Assembly: GCA_037349105.1 (NCBI GenBank)
Contig: JAYJMM010000039.1
Coordinates: 5,362,501 to 5,426,500 of the forward strand
DNA length: 64,000 bases
DNA from: Limnomonas spitsbergensis
Lineage: Eukaryota; Chlorophyta; Chlorophyceae; Chlamydomonadales
Direction: 5' to 3'
The first letter of the stretch is position 1; every line of letters begins with the position of its first letter. Below, in pieces: positions 11,381 through 22,899 of the stretch. Position numbers and translations under genes: made by a program. The notes beneath the pieces were generated by a model, which saw nothing but the letters and a program-made list of their open reading frames with translations, made no database searches and had not been told where the DNA came from.

Positions 11381-13026
11381 GAGGTGCAACCAGAGGTTTG
11401 CCTTCATTTCGCTTGCAAGATGGGCCACGTGGCTGAAGCAGAGAAGTGGATGGGCCGCGTAGCGTCCGTTGACTGCAAGAACGAGGTGAGGCGGAGGTGG
11501 GACGAAATTTGTGTGAAGAAACGTGAGTGTAGTGAGTGGGTGCATGAGATGAAAAGTTTGTCAGACATGGGGGTAAGCTTCCATTGATGTTGTCATGCAA
11601 CGGGATATCACAAGGACAGAAGAAAGGAGGCAATGATGAAACCAGCCTCATGTGGAAGAACGCAGATGCTGCTGCGTGCCCATTGAATCCATTTATAAAT
11701 AATCATGTGAAGGAGAGGTTGTTCGCTATATACCTGCTAAAGGTAGGACTTCATGGTGTACATTTTCGACGTGCACAGCAACACTGGGTTTTATGGAACA
11801 AGTATCACTCGCGTTTAGCTCGCTGCCTGGAGGAACCTGACAAAAAGGACATGGGGCTGGGACTGGTTATGACACTGGTGATGGTGGCTTGCCTGGTGCT
11901 GAGTATGCTGAGTCAGACCCGGACTGAGATTGAAGCTGGGGCTAGGGCTGACCAGGGCCTGGCTTGGGGCTAGGGCTTGCGCTGGGACACTAGCTATGCC
12001 ATGTACTGAGCCCCTTTGGATGATGCATGGCAAAGTTATGCATTTCTTACGTCGTGATATCATGCGGCTTGTTTGCATGGGCTGAATCCGGGCATTGGAG
12101 GAGGGGAGGGGTACGGGTCGGACTATCTTGCTGCGTGGATGGATGTTTTCAGCATATGCCACCTAGAGAGTAGAAGTAGCACAAGAATGCGCCGAAGACA
12201 TGTTGTGGCTCACGAACTCAATTCTGAACAGGCTTCTGTCCTGTAGTTCAATTTGTGGCAGTTGGTGTCTTACCGTGCCCCCCAATAGTAGGCCATGTTG
12301 CTCAAATTATGATCGTTTTTGTTAACATTTGTTTTCCTCATGTCCCTCCCGTGCCCCTCCCGTGCCCCATCTGCACAGGATGGTGAGACCCCCCTATATT
12401 GGGCTGCCTGCAACGGCCACGCTAAGGTTGTCGTAATGCTGCTGAAGTACAATGCCGACCCAACCATTGCCGACAATGTGGGTGTCGGCCCAGATTTACG
12501 GTGTGACATGCACTCGCTACCTTAACCCTGAACCCTGCACGAACCCAACCTGATCCATTATATGCACTTGCTCGCTACCTCTGTGATGAACAACAGCAAA
12601 TTGAATGGACCAGCGCTACTCCCCCGGCAGATGATATGTCCTGAGCACCATGAAGAATTATCAATGCCCCAATTTCCTAAAACTTGCAACCGCATGTAGA
12701 GAGCATAAGCAAGACATGCAGACCAGGCTCCCCTCCTTGCCTACTAGCATCTTGCACCTCGCTCCCGCCACTCAGGCACCATGCACCCTATGCCATCTGT
12801 GGACAACAATCGTATGCTTTTGTTTTGATCATATTTCCTACTCTGACAAGTTAGTGACACTCACTTAGATCACTGGTATGCGCCCATGTTGTGAGAATAT
12901 GAAAAAAAAACCGGCTGACGCTGGGGGCATAGTTGGCTTATCCCCCATTTTCGCCGGGGTTTTCTAAGGGGTGCAAAATGGCCGGACGAAGGAGCCGGCC
13001 CCGGCATCACGTTCCTGCCCACTGCC

Positions 13027-13084
<58 letters not shown>

Positions 13085-16000
13085 TGTCTCTTACTCTCTG
13101 CAACCTCTCCCCCTCGCTCTCAGCTCGGGCAAACACCCTTGGATAAGGCTGCGGCTACTGCACCAAACCGAGGATGCATTCCCAGCCGTCAGAACCGCAA
13201 GGAGGTTGCAGACCTCTTAGCAAAGTCTCACCATGTCATCGAAGCTGGTCAGAGGGCCTGGGCTCATGCGGCAAAAAGGGAGGTCGAGGTAGCAGAGAAG
13301 GCAAGGGCAGCTGAGGAGGCCAGGTCAGCAGAGATGGCCAGGGCTGCAGAGCAGGCCATGGCAGCTGAGGAGGCCAGATCAGCAGAGGAAGCCAGGTCAG
13401 CAGAGAAGGCCAGGTCAGCAGAGGACGCCAGGGCAGCAGAGAAGGCCAGGTCAGCAGAGAAGGCCAAACAGGCCAGGGCAGCTGAGGAGGCCAGGGCAGC
13501 TGAGAAGGCCGGGGCAGCTGAGAAGGCCAGATCAGCAGAGAAGGCCAGGTCAGCAGAGAAGGCCGGGGCAGTAGAGAAGGCCAGATCAGCAGAGAAGGCC
13601 GGGGCTGCTGAGAAGGCCAGGTCAGCAGAGAAGGCCAGATCAGCAGAGAAGGCCAGGGCTGCAGAGAAGGCCAGGTCAGCAGAGAAGGCCAGATCAGCAG
13701 AGAAATTCAGGGCAGCTGAGGAGGCCAGGCCAGCAGAGAAGGCCAGGGCTGCAGAGCAGACCGGGGCAGCTGAGGAGGCCACGTCAGCAGAGAAGGCCAG
13801 ATCAGCAGAGAAGGCCAGGGCTGCAGAGAAGGCCGTACAGGCCAGGGCAGCTGAGGAGGCCAGCGTAGCAGAGAAGGTCAGGTCAGCAGAGAAGGCCGGG
13901 GCAGCAGAGAAGGCCAGGCCAGCAGAGAAGGCCGGGGCAGCAGAGAAGGCCAGGGCTGCAGAGAAGGCCAAACAGGCCAGGGCAGCAGAGAAGGCCAGGG
14001 ATGCAGAGCAGACCGGGGCAGCTGAGGAGGCCACGTCAGGAGAGAAGGCCAAGTCAGCACTAGAGAAGGCCTGGGCTGCAGAGAAGGCAGAACAGGCTAG
14101 GGCAGCTGAGGAGGACAGGTCAGCAGAGAAGGCCTGGGCTGCAGAGAAGGCAGAACAGGCTAGGGCAGCTGAGGAGGCCAGGTCAGCAGAGAAGGCCGGG
14201 GCAGCTGAGAAGGCCAGGCCAGCAGAGAAGGCCGGGGCAGCAGAGAAGGCCAGGGCTGCAGAGAAGGCCAAACAGGCCAGGGCAGCAGAGAAAGCCAGAG
14301 CAGCTGAGGAGGCCAGGTCAGCAGAGAAGGCCAGGGATGCAGAGCAGACCGGGGCAGCTGAGGAGGCCACGTCAGGAGAGAAGGCCAAGTCAGCACTAGA
14401 GAAGGCCAGGGCTGCAGAGAAGGCCGTACAGGCCAGGGCAGCTGAGGAGGCCAGGTCAGCAGAGAAGGCCGGGGCAGCTGAGAAGGCCAGGGCAGCAGAG
14501 AAGGCCGGGGCAGCAGAGAAGGCCAGGGCAGCAGAGAAGGCTAGGTCAGCAGAGAAGGCCAGGGCAGCAGAGAAGGCCAGGGCTGCAGAGCATGAATCCT
14601 GCCATACTGCCGCGCTGGTGGCCCCTGTGTCACTGATCTCGGACATGTCGGGCGGAGTTATAGTAAGGAAGGATCTTGGAGCTGGCCAGCAGAAGCACGT
14701 TGTGGCTGATGAGAAGACAAGGCCGGTGCGCATGAAGGAGGAACGCAACGAGCGCGAGCATCGCCAACGCATTAATCAGGTCCTCAAGAACACTTTGGAG
14801 ATGAAACAGGCGTCCAAGCAAGCGATCAACGACATGCCTGTGTGGCCGATCTTTATCTCCTTCCGAGCCAGGGAGGCAGCGCGGCAGGCAAGTCTTGGGC
14901 AACGCAGGGCGATTGAAGCAGTGTTTATTTTAGTGTGTGCCAGAGGACCTTAACGCGGCCGTCGGGCGGACATACCCCACTGGGCAAAGTGAAACCAAAC
15001 CTTGACCGGCCATAGGCCGGTGGCCCAAGCAACAGGGCTGGCTGCACCAGGCCCCCCGGCCGTAGGCTGTGATATAGCTGAAGTGTAGCTAAAGCGCACA
15101 ACAATAAACACTGGACGGAGTGAAGGCAGGGGCTTTGACAAGGGGTGGAAATATATCCGCAAGGGCGGAAGATTGATCTCAGTGAGAGGCTTTGATTTCA
15201 ATTCATGATGACGATGGAAAGCTCACAGCATTTTGCATTCAAAAGAGGCAAAGTAAACGATAATTTATTAAGGAGAAACTATCTCGATTCGCCGGTCTAA
15301 AAGCCTTTTACCCTCAACCCTTCACAAAAACGTGTCTTCTTCCGTCACCTCATGCACAGGCTATGGCTCTCAAGGAGCGGCTTAAAAGGGAAGGTGTCGA
15401 GGCTTTTGTTTCAGAGGTCGATATCCCAGCCGGTGCTGACAAGGTGAGCGACTCTGTTTAGAAGATTGAGTTACTTACAACCAGCCATTTTGCCAGGGCA
15501 TCCAGTCCCCCGCCGTCGGCCGGGCCTCTTTTACTTCAAACCATGGCGACTTCAACAGCCGTGGTGATGCCATGATCTTAAGCCAAATATTTGGTTGTGC
15601 CATTCTTGTGTTGTTGACAGACATTTTCAGACCATCACCGGCTCCCACCTTCCTTGTTGCTTAAAAGGAACATTTTAAACCAACACCGGCTTCCACCCTC
15701 CTTGTTCCTTAAAATTATGTTAGGGATAAGGGATGAGGTATGTAATGATGCACAGGCACATGCCCATTGACCTCTTGTGTATATGTCACAGGTCAAGACC
15801 ATCTTCCAGGCACTGCGCCAAAGTCGTGTCATGGTGGTGCTTCAAAGCGCAACGTATGGATCGCCAGGCACCGACATTTGTGTTACGTATGAGGAGCTTG
15901 TGTGTGCAAAAGAGGAAGCGTTGCCGATTTACATCATGAAAATCTCGCAAAAGGTGAGAGCTTTCATCTTACCCTGCTTGCTGCCTACTACTGCCTGTGA

Positions 16001-16267
16001 AAGTGTGGAAAGTTTTGCAAACCCCACATTAATTGATGGTGACAAATCAATTGCACTCCCACTGTTCCTTCCCATCCAACCCCGAGTACTTCATTCGTCC
16101 ATGCCACCGGAATCTAGGTCGCCTCGCCTGATGTTCAAGGAATGTTGGACACGATCAGAGGCATCACTTGGCTAGACATCAGGTCCCACGAGAAGAAACC
16201 TGAGGTGCCGGAGAGAGCTGTCGAGGAAATAATGGGTATCTTGCATGCGGCGAAGCATGGTAAATAA
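11381..16267 (+). CDS. Ankyrin-repeat, helical-repeat, TIR-domain protein (5' end not found)
   Basis: Exons (all phase 0): 11381-11485, 12379-12477, 13124-14887, 15360-15443, 15792-15953, 16118-16267 (stop TAA). The joined part is 787 aa. The first two exons each hold one ankyrin repeat (LHFACKMGHVAEAEKWM; DGETPLYWAACNGHAKVVVM). The second repeat joins the third exon as DPTIADN + LGQTPLDKAA, a textbook ankyrin join that confirms the splice. Then follows EVADLLAKS, about 430 residues of AEKARS-type repeats, a charged segment (MKEERNEREHRQRINQVLKN), and a complete TIR domain of about 147 residues spread over four exons. TIR features are PIFISFRAREAARQ (box 1), IPAGADKVKTIFQALRQSRV, and TYEELVCAKEEALPIYIMKI, whose Glu sits where TIR NADases have their catalytic Glu. 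The intron after 14887 starts with GC (CAG|GCAAGT), a known minor donor type. Ankyrin-TIR proteins act in signalling or immunity. Enzyme activity here is inference. Confidence 0.85.
13029..13082. repeat. (TA)n microsatellite in intron
   Basis: About 26 TA dinucleotides about 40 bp upstream of the acceptor CTCTCAG at 13123, in the intron joining the second ankyrin exon to the long exon of the TIR gene. Confidence 0.97.
13285..14597 (+). repeat. Coding 18-bp repeat (AEKAR[S/A/G])
   Basis: In-frame tandem repeat inside exon 13124-14887, unit GCAGAGAAGGCCAGGTCA and variants, giving (S/A/G)AEKAR, about 70 copies with EEAR, EQT and KAKQAR interruptions. Several 150-300 bp blocks are duplicated (around 13970-14100 and 14270-14400 share the DAEQTGAAEEATSGEKAKSA segment). 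All unit lengths are multiples of three, in contrast to the intronic arrays of the window, so reading frame is under constraint. The pattern of Glu and Lys/Arg favours a long single alpha helix or coiled coil between the ankyrin and TIR parts. Confidence 0.9.
14990..15115. mobile_element. Dispersed repeat family A copy
   Basis: Lies in the GC-AG intron of the TIR gene. It shares CCATAGGCCGGTGGCCCAAG, a GGCCGTAGGC(T/C)GTGAT segment and TAGCTGAAGTGTAGCT with copies at about 26040, 34070, 34690, 44390, 44800, 51360 and 62090, and ends in ACAATAAACACTGGA like the copy ending at 26150. No coding capacity, so a SINE- or MITE-like element is the likely nature. Confidence 0.65.
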
Positions 16268-16636
16268 AACGAGCAAGAGAACGAGTACGAGCAGGATCGT
16301 AGACTTTTGGCATGAGACTTGAGGCTCTGAGCCGCTGAGACCAAGTGTGCCTAACGGATCGCCACTCATCAAACAATTTTGCCTACTTGTTGCTTTGCTT
16401 ATGAGAGACAAGGAACGATGGTTTTGACTGTTGAGCTCTCACGTCGGTAACATGGGGCCGCTTGAAATCCGCTTGAATGGGAGAAAATCCTGCTTGAAAT
16501 AGGGTCTTGAATCAAACCGGAGATCAAGCGGGCTTTCGCTTGAATCAAGCCACTGAAACCAGCGTTTGATTCAAGCCGAATCAAGCGGAGATCAAGCGGA
16601 TTTAATCAAGCCAAAATCAAGAGAGAATCAACCGCA

Positions 16637-16777
16637 TTGAATCAAGCCGGAATCAAGAGAGAATCCAGCGCCTTGAATCAAGCCGGAATCAAGAGAGAAT
16701 CCAGCGCCTTGAATCAAGCCGGAATCAAGAGAGAATCCAACGTCTTGAATCAAGCCGGAATCAAGGGGGAATCAAGC
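16637..16777. repeat. 36-bp tandem repeat, TCAAGC-rich
   Basis: Nearly four copies of a 36-bp unit containing GAATCAAGCCGGAATCAAGA and GAGAATCCAGCGCCTT. It sits in a wider TCAAGC/GCTTGA-rich zone (16455-16935) at the left end of the putative transposon. Likely part of the subterminal repeat region. Confidence 0.9.
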
Positions 16778-17181
16778 CCATCAATTGAATTAGGCGCGTT
16801 GAATCAAACCGGAGATCAAGCGGGCCATCGCTTGAACCAAGCCATACGAAACAACACTTATCATTCAAGCCGGAATCAATCACGTACAGTCATGACAACA
16901 TCAGCAAATTAAATCGAAGCCGGAATCAAGCGTTATTACAACGTGTTTGAATCAGTCGTACTACCCGTGGCCACATGCACTCAACCTAGGCCACCCGCAT
17001 TAAACGCTGGCGCAACCCTCGGCCTATGACCCAATACCAAGGGCCAACAACCCAACATCATTGTTCACCTCCAAAACGACAATCATTTACAATCACTCCC
17101 AAGTCACAAGACCCCAATGTTCACAAGTGTTCATAACATGGAACACTCTAGTGGCTGACAGCAGCCAACTACACAAAGGCG

Positions 17182-17604
17182 CTAACAGTTCTTTCCATAC
17201 ACACGAATTATCATGGTGGCCCATCCGTATGTTTCACCGACAGCCTGCACAATCGCGATCTCCTCCACAATCCACTTCGCATGGCTGACTCCCTGGTTCC
17301 CAACCTTCTTTTGGAACCTGTTCTTGACCTGAATAAAAAAGATTAGGAATGTCTTATGACCATATGAATACAGATTTTTCTTAAGAACTGTTACGATATG
17401 ATGTATGAGTGTTTCTTGAATTGCTATGTAAAGAATAATCTTACCTTGAAACTGAAGAACGCTACTTGTTCCATAGCAACTGTCTCATTGCTGACAGCGT
17501 GCCGGGTCTGAGCGTTTATGCTGGATGCGTTTGTCGGCTCAAGGGCCCGGGCGATGCCCGCCAGAAAGGCATGTTGGTCAAAGGGGCCACCGTTGGGTAG
17601 GGCC
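17182..17604 (-). CDS. 3' exons of an unrecognised gene inside the putative transposon
   Basis: Two exons read on the minus strand: 17604-17445 (53 codons plus 1 nt, LPNGGPFDQHAFLAGIARAL ... QVAFFSFK) and 17328-17182 (48 codons and TAG, VKNRFQKKVGNQGVSHAKWI ... IIRVYGKNC). The donor CTTGAAACT/GTAAG context and the acceptor TTTTATTCAG are canonical, and the join is in phase 0. A further minus-strand coding-like segment, 17872-17764 (FREAFCKPLGKSASKAEVDA), probably belongs upstream, but its boundaries are unclear. I do not recognise the protein. Its position inside an element with inverted termini suggests an element-encoded protein, such as a transposase or accessory protein, but no catalytic triad is visible. 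Confidence 0.45.
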
Positions 17605-18116
17605 CTAGTATCAAACAAAGGGAGGCGTGAAATAAGCAAAAAATCACAGCAAAAAATCAAAATGCCATTGGATGATGTGAAGTGAAGCTGTAATTTGCTG
17701 GCAGTAGGCTCAACTCAATGAAGCATGTTAAATCAAAGTGACACACCAGTACAGATCGTTAACCACCATCAGCCCATGCCCTGAAGGCATCCACCTCAGC
17801 CTTGCTGGCGCTCTTTCCCAAGGGTTTGCAGAAAGCCTCCCGGAAATGCGAATTGGTGTGCGAACATGGACGCACCTTCAAACATCATCCACCATGATCC
17901 CATGCAGGTGTCCTCCCGTCCCGCAGATACTGTAAATGACAAAAACACTCAACTCTCTGTTAAAAAGAAGAGGGGATACGTGCAGATTTAACTTGGTATG
18001 TGTTTGGTTGATGGTGTTCTCGCGTGATGACCAAGGCCCATGCGACAAAGCCCTTGCATGAGCTCGCAATAGATGGCCTTACCTGGGCCCTGCTGCCTGA
18101 GAGACAGCAAACTTAA

Positions 18117-18990
18117 TGGGAGCCGCCGCCGCGCTCCAGCCTGCCCATAATGTCAATGAATGTAATTATCAGGCATCCGCAGCACAGCAAGAACAAATGC
18201 GCATGGAAAACACCCAGCATGCTGATGGACAGCATGGGCATGGCAGTGGTTTCGGACCCACAACACAGGTCAGCCACTGACTTACTGTATGGGAGCCGCC
18301 GCCGCGCTCCAGCCTGCGCATACTGTCAACGACTGTAATTATCAGGCATCCGCAACACAGCAAGAACAAATGCGCATGGAAAACAGCCAGCATGCTGATG
18401 GACAGCATGATATGGGCAGTGGTTTAGGACCCACAACTCAGGCCAGCCACTGACGTACCGGCCAGGAGCTGCCGCCGCGCTACAGCCTGCGCATAATGCC
18501 AATCAATGTTATAAGCAGGCATCTGCAACACAGCAAGAACAAATGCGCATGGAAACAGCCAGCATGCTGATGGACAGCATGGGCTGGGTAGTGGTTTCGG
18601 ACCCACAACACAGGTCAGCCACTGACTTACTGGATGGGAGCCGCCACTGCGCTCCAGCCTGCGCATAATGTCAATGCCTGTAATTATCAGGCATCCGCAA
18701 CACAGCAAGAACAAATGCGCATGGAAAACAGCCAACATGCTGATGGACAGCATGGGCTGGGTAGTGGTTGAGATCCCACAACTCATTTCAGCCATTGACT
18801 TACCGGCTGGGAGCCGCGGCCGTGCTCCAAGCTGCGCATTATATCAAATTCCGGTACTGTACCGTAATTAGCAGGCATCTGCATGAACGAATGCGCATGG
18901 AAAACAGCCAGCATGCTGATGGACAACATGGCCTTGGTAGTGGTCTAGGACGCACAACCGCAGCTCAGCCACTAATGTACCGGTATCATG
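18117..18990. repeat. 174-bp tandem repeat, five copies
   Basis: Units start near 18117, 18291, 18465, 18636 and 18809, each beginning with GGGAGCCGCCGCCGCGCTCC or a variant and containing AACAAATGCGCATGGAAAAC and CAGCATGCTGATGGACAGCA. The last copy is the most diverged. Located in the right half of the putative transposon. Confidence 0.9.
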
Positions 18991-19428
18991 AGGTGCATCG
19001 ACGCTGGTTTGTGTGCCTCGCTAGCTGGAGTGCCTGCTCAAAAGGTTGGAAACAGACGTCATAACTGTAAATCGCCATGATAAATCAAATATTATTGAAG
19101 CGAATATGATGTTGCGTGCGTGGGTGAATTTATGCCACGGTAATGCAACCCAGTGTGAAGGGCTGGGTACCGGTACGGTACGCGCGGGTGTGTGTGAATC
19201 GTAGTGTACGAACCATCGCCTGTCTCATTCACGAGCGAACCTCACTTCATCTAGTGCAGTTACAAAGCTATAGAAAGGCAATTGGAACACAGCTGCGGGT
19301 CATTGGGCGGGTATGTGGTCACTCTTGATGGTCGCTTGAAACGAGGTGCGTTCAAGCCTCTGTCTTCCAGTGGCTTGAAATAGGGGGCAAATCAAGCGCC
19401 CAAATCAAGCGCTCTCATGTTACCGACG

Positions 19429-22400
19429 CACTTGCCATGATGCGATACAATTCAGACTGCACACTTGCATAAGTCGGTTTAATGGACATGGTTGGTAGTT
19501 TGGTACATCTTGGTCGGGCCCATGTCTCTTGTCTCTTGGCACCCTGGGGTGTGTTGGTCCTCTCCATTGCATATCGGTCCGGTCACACCCTTGTCTCCGG
19601 GGACCTTAGTGGCTTGGCTGCATTGACCCCCCGTTTTGATTCCGGTCTAGCCCCTCGCTCTGGGTGCCTTCATTGATTTGGTCTCCTTGAACGTGATCTA
19701 CATCTTGCCCTCCAGGGCTACATGATACTAGACGGGAATACGGTACAGTACAGTCCTACCGTACCGAATTACTATATGACACCTACCGGTGAACGCGCTT
19801 ACTAGGTGGGAGGGTCAAGAGGAGGTGGGTGAGTATGGGTAGCCTTTGTCCCGTACCCTTGCATGGTCCATCTTGCAAGTGGTCTTGTTAGTAGTCTTTG
19901 CTACCGTCATGTTGCTGTCAAGGCTCCGTCTTTTGATCGTGCTGCGTCGCTGTCCCGTTTTCATGCCTGTATTTGCGGGCCAGTCCCATGCTTGGAACAC
20001 AGTTGGGTGGCCAGCTTCGCCGCACATTCAACGGGCAACCTTGCCGTGACCGGAGCGTGTTAGAAAGGTCACGGCCCATAGCAGCATTTCCCTTCCTGCA
20101 CGTTAAAAAAGAGGTTGAATACCAGTACATGAACTAGGAAAGCAAACATGGCTAATAATACATGTTAATGCCGGGCATACATGACCGTCTTCTTGACGCT
20201 CTTGTTATTTTGCCAATCCTTGTTAATTCATGATGGGTGTTTAAGACATATTAACGGTATCCACCTCGTCACATCGTCAAGCATACTTAGTTGTCTTCTG
20301 TCTCCAACAAGGCAGCTCTTCTTCCTCGTACCAGTCCGTCATCAGCCATGGCTCCCCGCCTCGGCTCTTGCTCGTGATCAGGCTAGTATAGTATAGTGCT
20401 TTATTGTAACAATATTGGAGGACTAGTGCGAGGGGGGGGCAAAATCAACTGAATACACCCTATCATCGACAGTCGTAGAGCTTGACGAGAGCTTTCCATA
20501 TCTGGTCTTAAAATTGTTTTTGGCCCAGGGGGCTGGGATATATGGATGGTCAAAGTGGGGGGGGGGAGGGGGGTAAAAGAAAAAAGGGCGTTTTTTGAAA
20601 TTTCCATTTTTTTTTAAACATCAGATTGAGACGATAGCTACACCGTTGCATTCCTACTGCCATTTGCTACAGATATGCATCATAACAAATTCCACACAGA
20701 ATACCAGACCCCTCTTGGCATGCAATTTGGGTATGGGGGGGCGTCATGGCTCTGGAACCGCATACACCGTTGTGCGTACACTCATTATGGACTCAAACGG
20801 TGTAGCTGCATTGGTAGTTGCTATGAGTTAAGCAATAACAACATGCTGAGAGCATTGTTTGAAGGTCTAAAACTTCACAGACAACCCAGTGGCCCTAGGG
20901 AATCACCAACAAGGGAAAGAGTGCAAGAGAGGAGCTGAGAAGCTGGCCAAGGTGAACTCGACGAAGCGACAGCGCACATTCACATCATTATACTTCACTT
21001 CTACTCCTGCTACTCCCTCAGCTCCTGCTGCTGCTGCTGCTGCTGCCGAGCATGCGGCTCTCGCCGAGCCTTCTAGCCCAGCTGGTGGGGGTCCTCGGTC
21101 AGCTTCCACCAGCTTCTAGCTACAGCTTGAGCATGTCGGCTGAGTTCCCGTACAGAGGCGATGATGCCAAGCCCTGGCCACTTTGCGATGACAACCCCCC
21201 GAGAGTCGGAGGATGTTCAACAAGAATATGGACCATTAGTAGCTGGAATTGCGCCGACGGTGTACAAGGTGCTTGGCTGTGGGACGATAACCAAGCTATC
21301 AGCTATGCGGTTGCACGTCGGAGCGCACATCTTGCTGCGCCAATGTGGGGCAGCTTGTAGCTTGGCGCCAGCGGGGTTCATTCTGCCACCAATCCTTGCA
21401 CCAGCAGACCAGTGGCTTGCACCATCTGCAGGAGCATCGCGGGTACCATCCGCCCTTATGTGTGGAGTTATCACTTCCTAGATCATATGGAGTCAGCCCA
21501 CCCTGGTCAGTAGTAGCTGACGGAGGCAGACGTGATGAGATATGCCATCAGCGCTGAGGAGTTGAAGGGGGTGGTGGGCAAGGAGCTCCCCAAGAAGCAG
21601 AAGACCAAGCTTCTAAAGCAGCACAACAGCAATTCAGCACGCTTAAGTTAGATGCTAGTTTGATGCCACTCATGCGTGAGTCCTCTCGTTTCTGGAGCCT
21701 CGAGGTCTCTAGCAAGGATAGGTAGCTGGCAGGTGGTAGCAAGAGCTTAACATTTGTGAACTAGCTACATTTATTGACACCATTAGAAGCGTACTGACGA
21801 GCTGGTTGAAATTGACCCCGCTCCCTTCCTCCAATTCTGATTTTTGACTGAGAAATCAAGGTTGTACTAGGTTCCGGAGACGGGGGAGGGGGGGGTAGCC
21901 AGAAGTCGTTTCACATTTTTTTATGATGGGGTGTTTGACTCTTTTTGTTACCCCCCCCTCGGGCTAGTGCGTGACCATAGCTACAAATTACGGGCGTGCA
22001 GTTGCGGTAGTGTTCAGCGGCTCATCATTCTTGACCTCTAACCATCACTCAGTCATACTGAAACCTACTCTCCGATCCGTCCAGCCAGGTGAAGCTACGG
22101 TACGGATGAGGAGGGAGATCCAAGACGAGTCGGGTTCTAGGGGACTGCAAAGACTCGTTCTGGTTTTGAGACCAAGTAGTGCCCAACCTCCCCACCCTTC
22201 GACGCCGAAGGGGGCGATCTAGGAGCATGAGCATAATCTTGGTAACCGGGGTAAATGAACCAGTGGCAGCAGCCCAAGCCTCGGCCGTGCCACGGAAGGC
22301 CGCTTTCTGCAGGGCTCAAGTATAACCGTTGGCAACTAACTCAGGACTACGTTAAGAATTGGGCCGCCACATTCGGGAAAGTGCTCCCACTAGCGTATTG

Positions 22401-22859
22401 GCAAAGGGACCACAACCCCAAGCGAAACAAAACAAACTTTGCAGCAGGCGAGAGGTCCAAGGGGCAAAATAATTTGAGATAGAAGCTAACTAAAGATACA
22501 AAAATCTAATGAGGCCAAATCACCAGACCTTTGCAGAACCCAGATTTGTACGGGTAACCTAGTGACTGAAAGGAACGAATAGGGATAGGGTTTGGGAATC
22601 ATTTGCGTGTCAGCGGCAGCCAGGCACATGCCAACAAGTAGCACCCAACAAGCACATCACGCACACCGTATTCAGCCAATACAGCAGGAGCTCAAGTAAG
22701 CCCTTCCAATGGGCAGACGGACCATCGCAAGCAGAGGTACTGACGTATGCATCAGGTCTATAATGCAAGGTTCAGAGACCATGTACGTTGTCACGTTGCA
22801 CAGACAAGTCACAAGTTTTGAAGGGACACATGTTACTCCGAGGCTGCGCCAAAGGCACA
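19429..22859. other. Gene-poor interval with short coding-like remnants
   Basis: No complete gene recognised. Small coding-like pieces: 20889-21117 (+) gives a Lys-rich then Ala/Ser/Pro-rich peptide (NSTKRQRTFTSLYFTSTPAT), loosely like the region after a BED zinc finger in hAT transposases; 22255-22479 (+) gives LTQDYVKNWAATFGKVLPLA and ends in a Lys/Arg/Asn-rich tail. A G-rich run at 20555-20575 and T-run at 20608-20618 flank nothing obvious. Confidence 0.3.
21535..21651 (+). CDS. Small unrecognised ORF, possible terminal exon
   Basis: A 38-codon frame ending in TAG, MRYAISAEELKGVVGKELPK followed by a Lys-rich tail (KKQKTKLLKQH). Composition (charged, amphipathic, no repeats) is protein-like, and it may be the last exon of a gene or remnant that starts further left. 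No domain recognised. Confidence 0.25.
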   Translation: MRYAISAEELKGVVGKELPKKQKTKLLKQHNSNSARLS

Positions 22860-22899
22860 GTTATACAGATTAAGAGAGCCGCATGGTCAGCCCTACTAC

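Larger units (their letters stand above)
16442..19428. mobile_element. Putative DNA transposon with terminal inverted repeats
   Basis: A perfect 13-bp terminal inverted repeat, CGTCGGTAACATG at 16442-16454 and CATGTTACCGACG at 19416-19428, encloses 2,987 bp. Behind each end lie arrays of GCTTGA (left) or TCAAGC (right), oriented inward as subterminal repeats that transposases often bind. No convincing long target-site duplication is visible (only CA on both sides). Inside are a 36-bp tandem array, a minus-strand gene fragment (17182-17604 and nearby) and a 174-bp tandem array. It lies 175 bp downstream of the TIR gene stop. Confidence 0.6.

Noticed and set aside
13264..14772. 502-codon minus-strand frame (Ala/Ser/Phe-rich) opposite the AEKAR repeat
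   Set aside because: Antisense shadow of the plus-strand repeat. The plus strand continues into ankyrin and TIR sequence with good splice sites.
20889..21119. hAT transposase N-terminus
   Set aside because: Only a short KRQRTF-type motif is suggestive. No BED zinc-finger Cys/His set or downstream RNase H-like domain was found.
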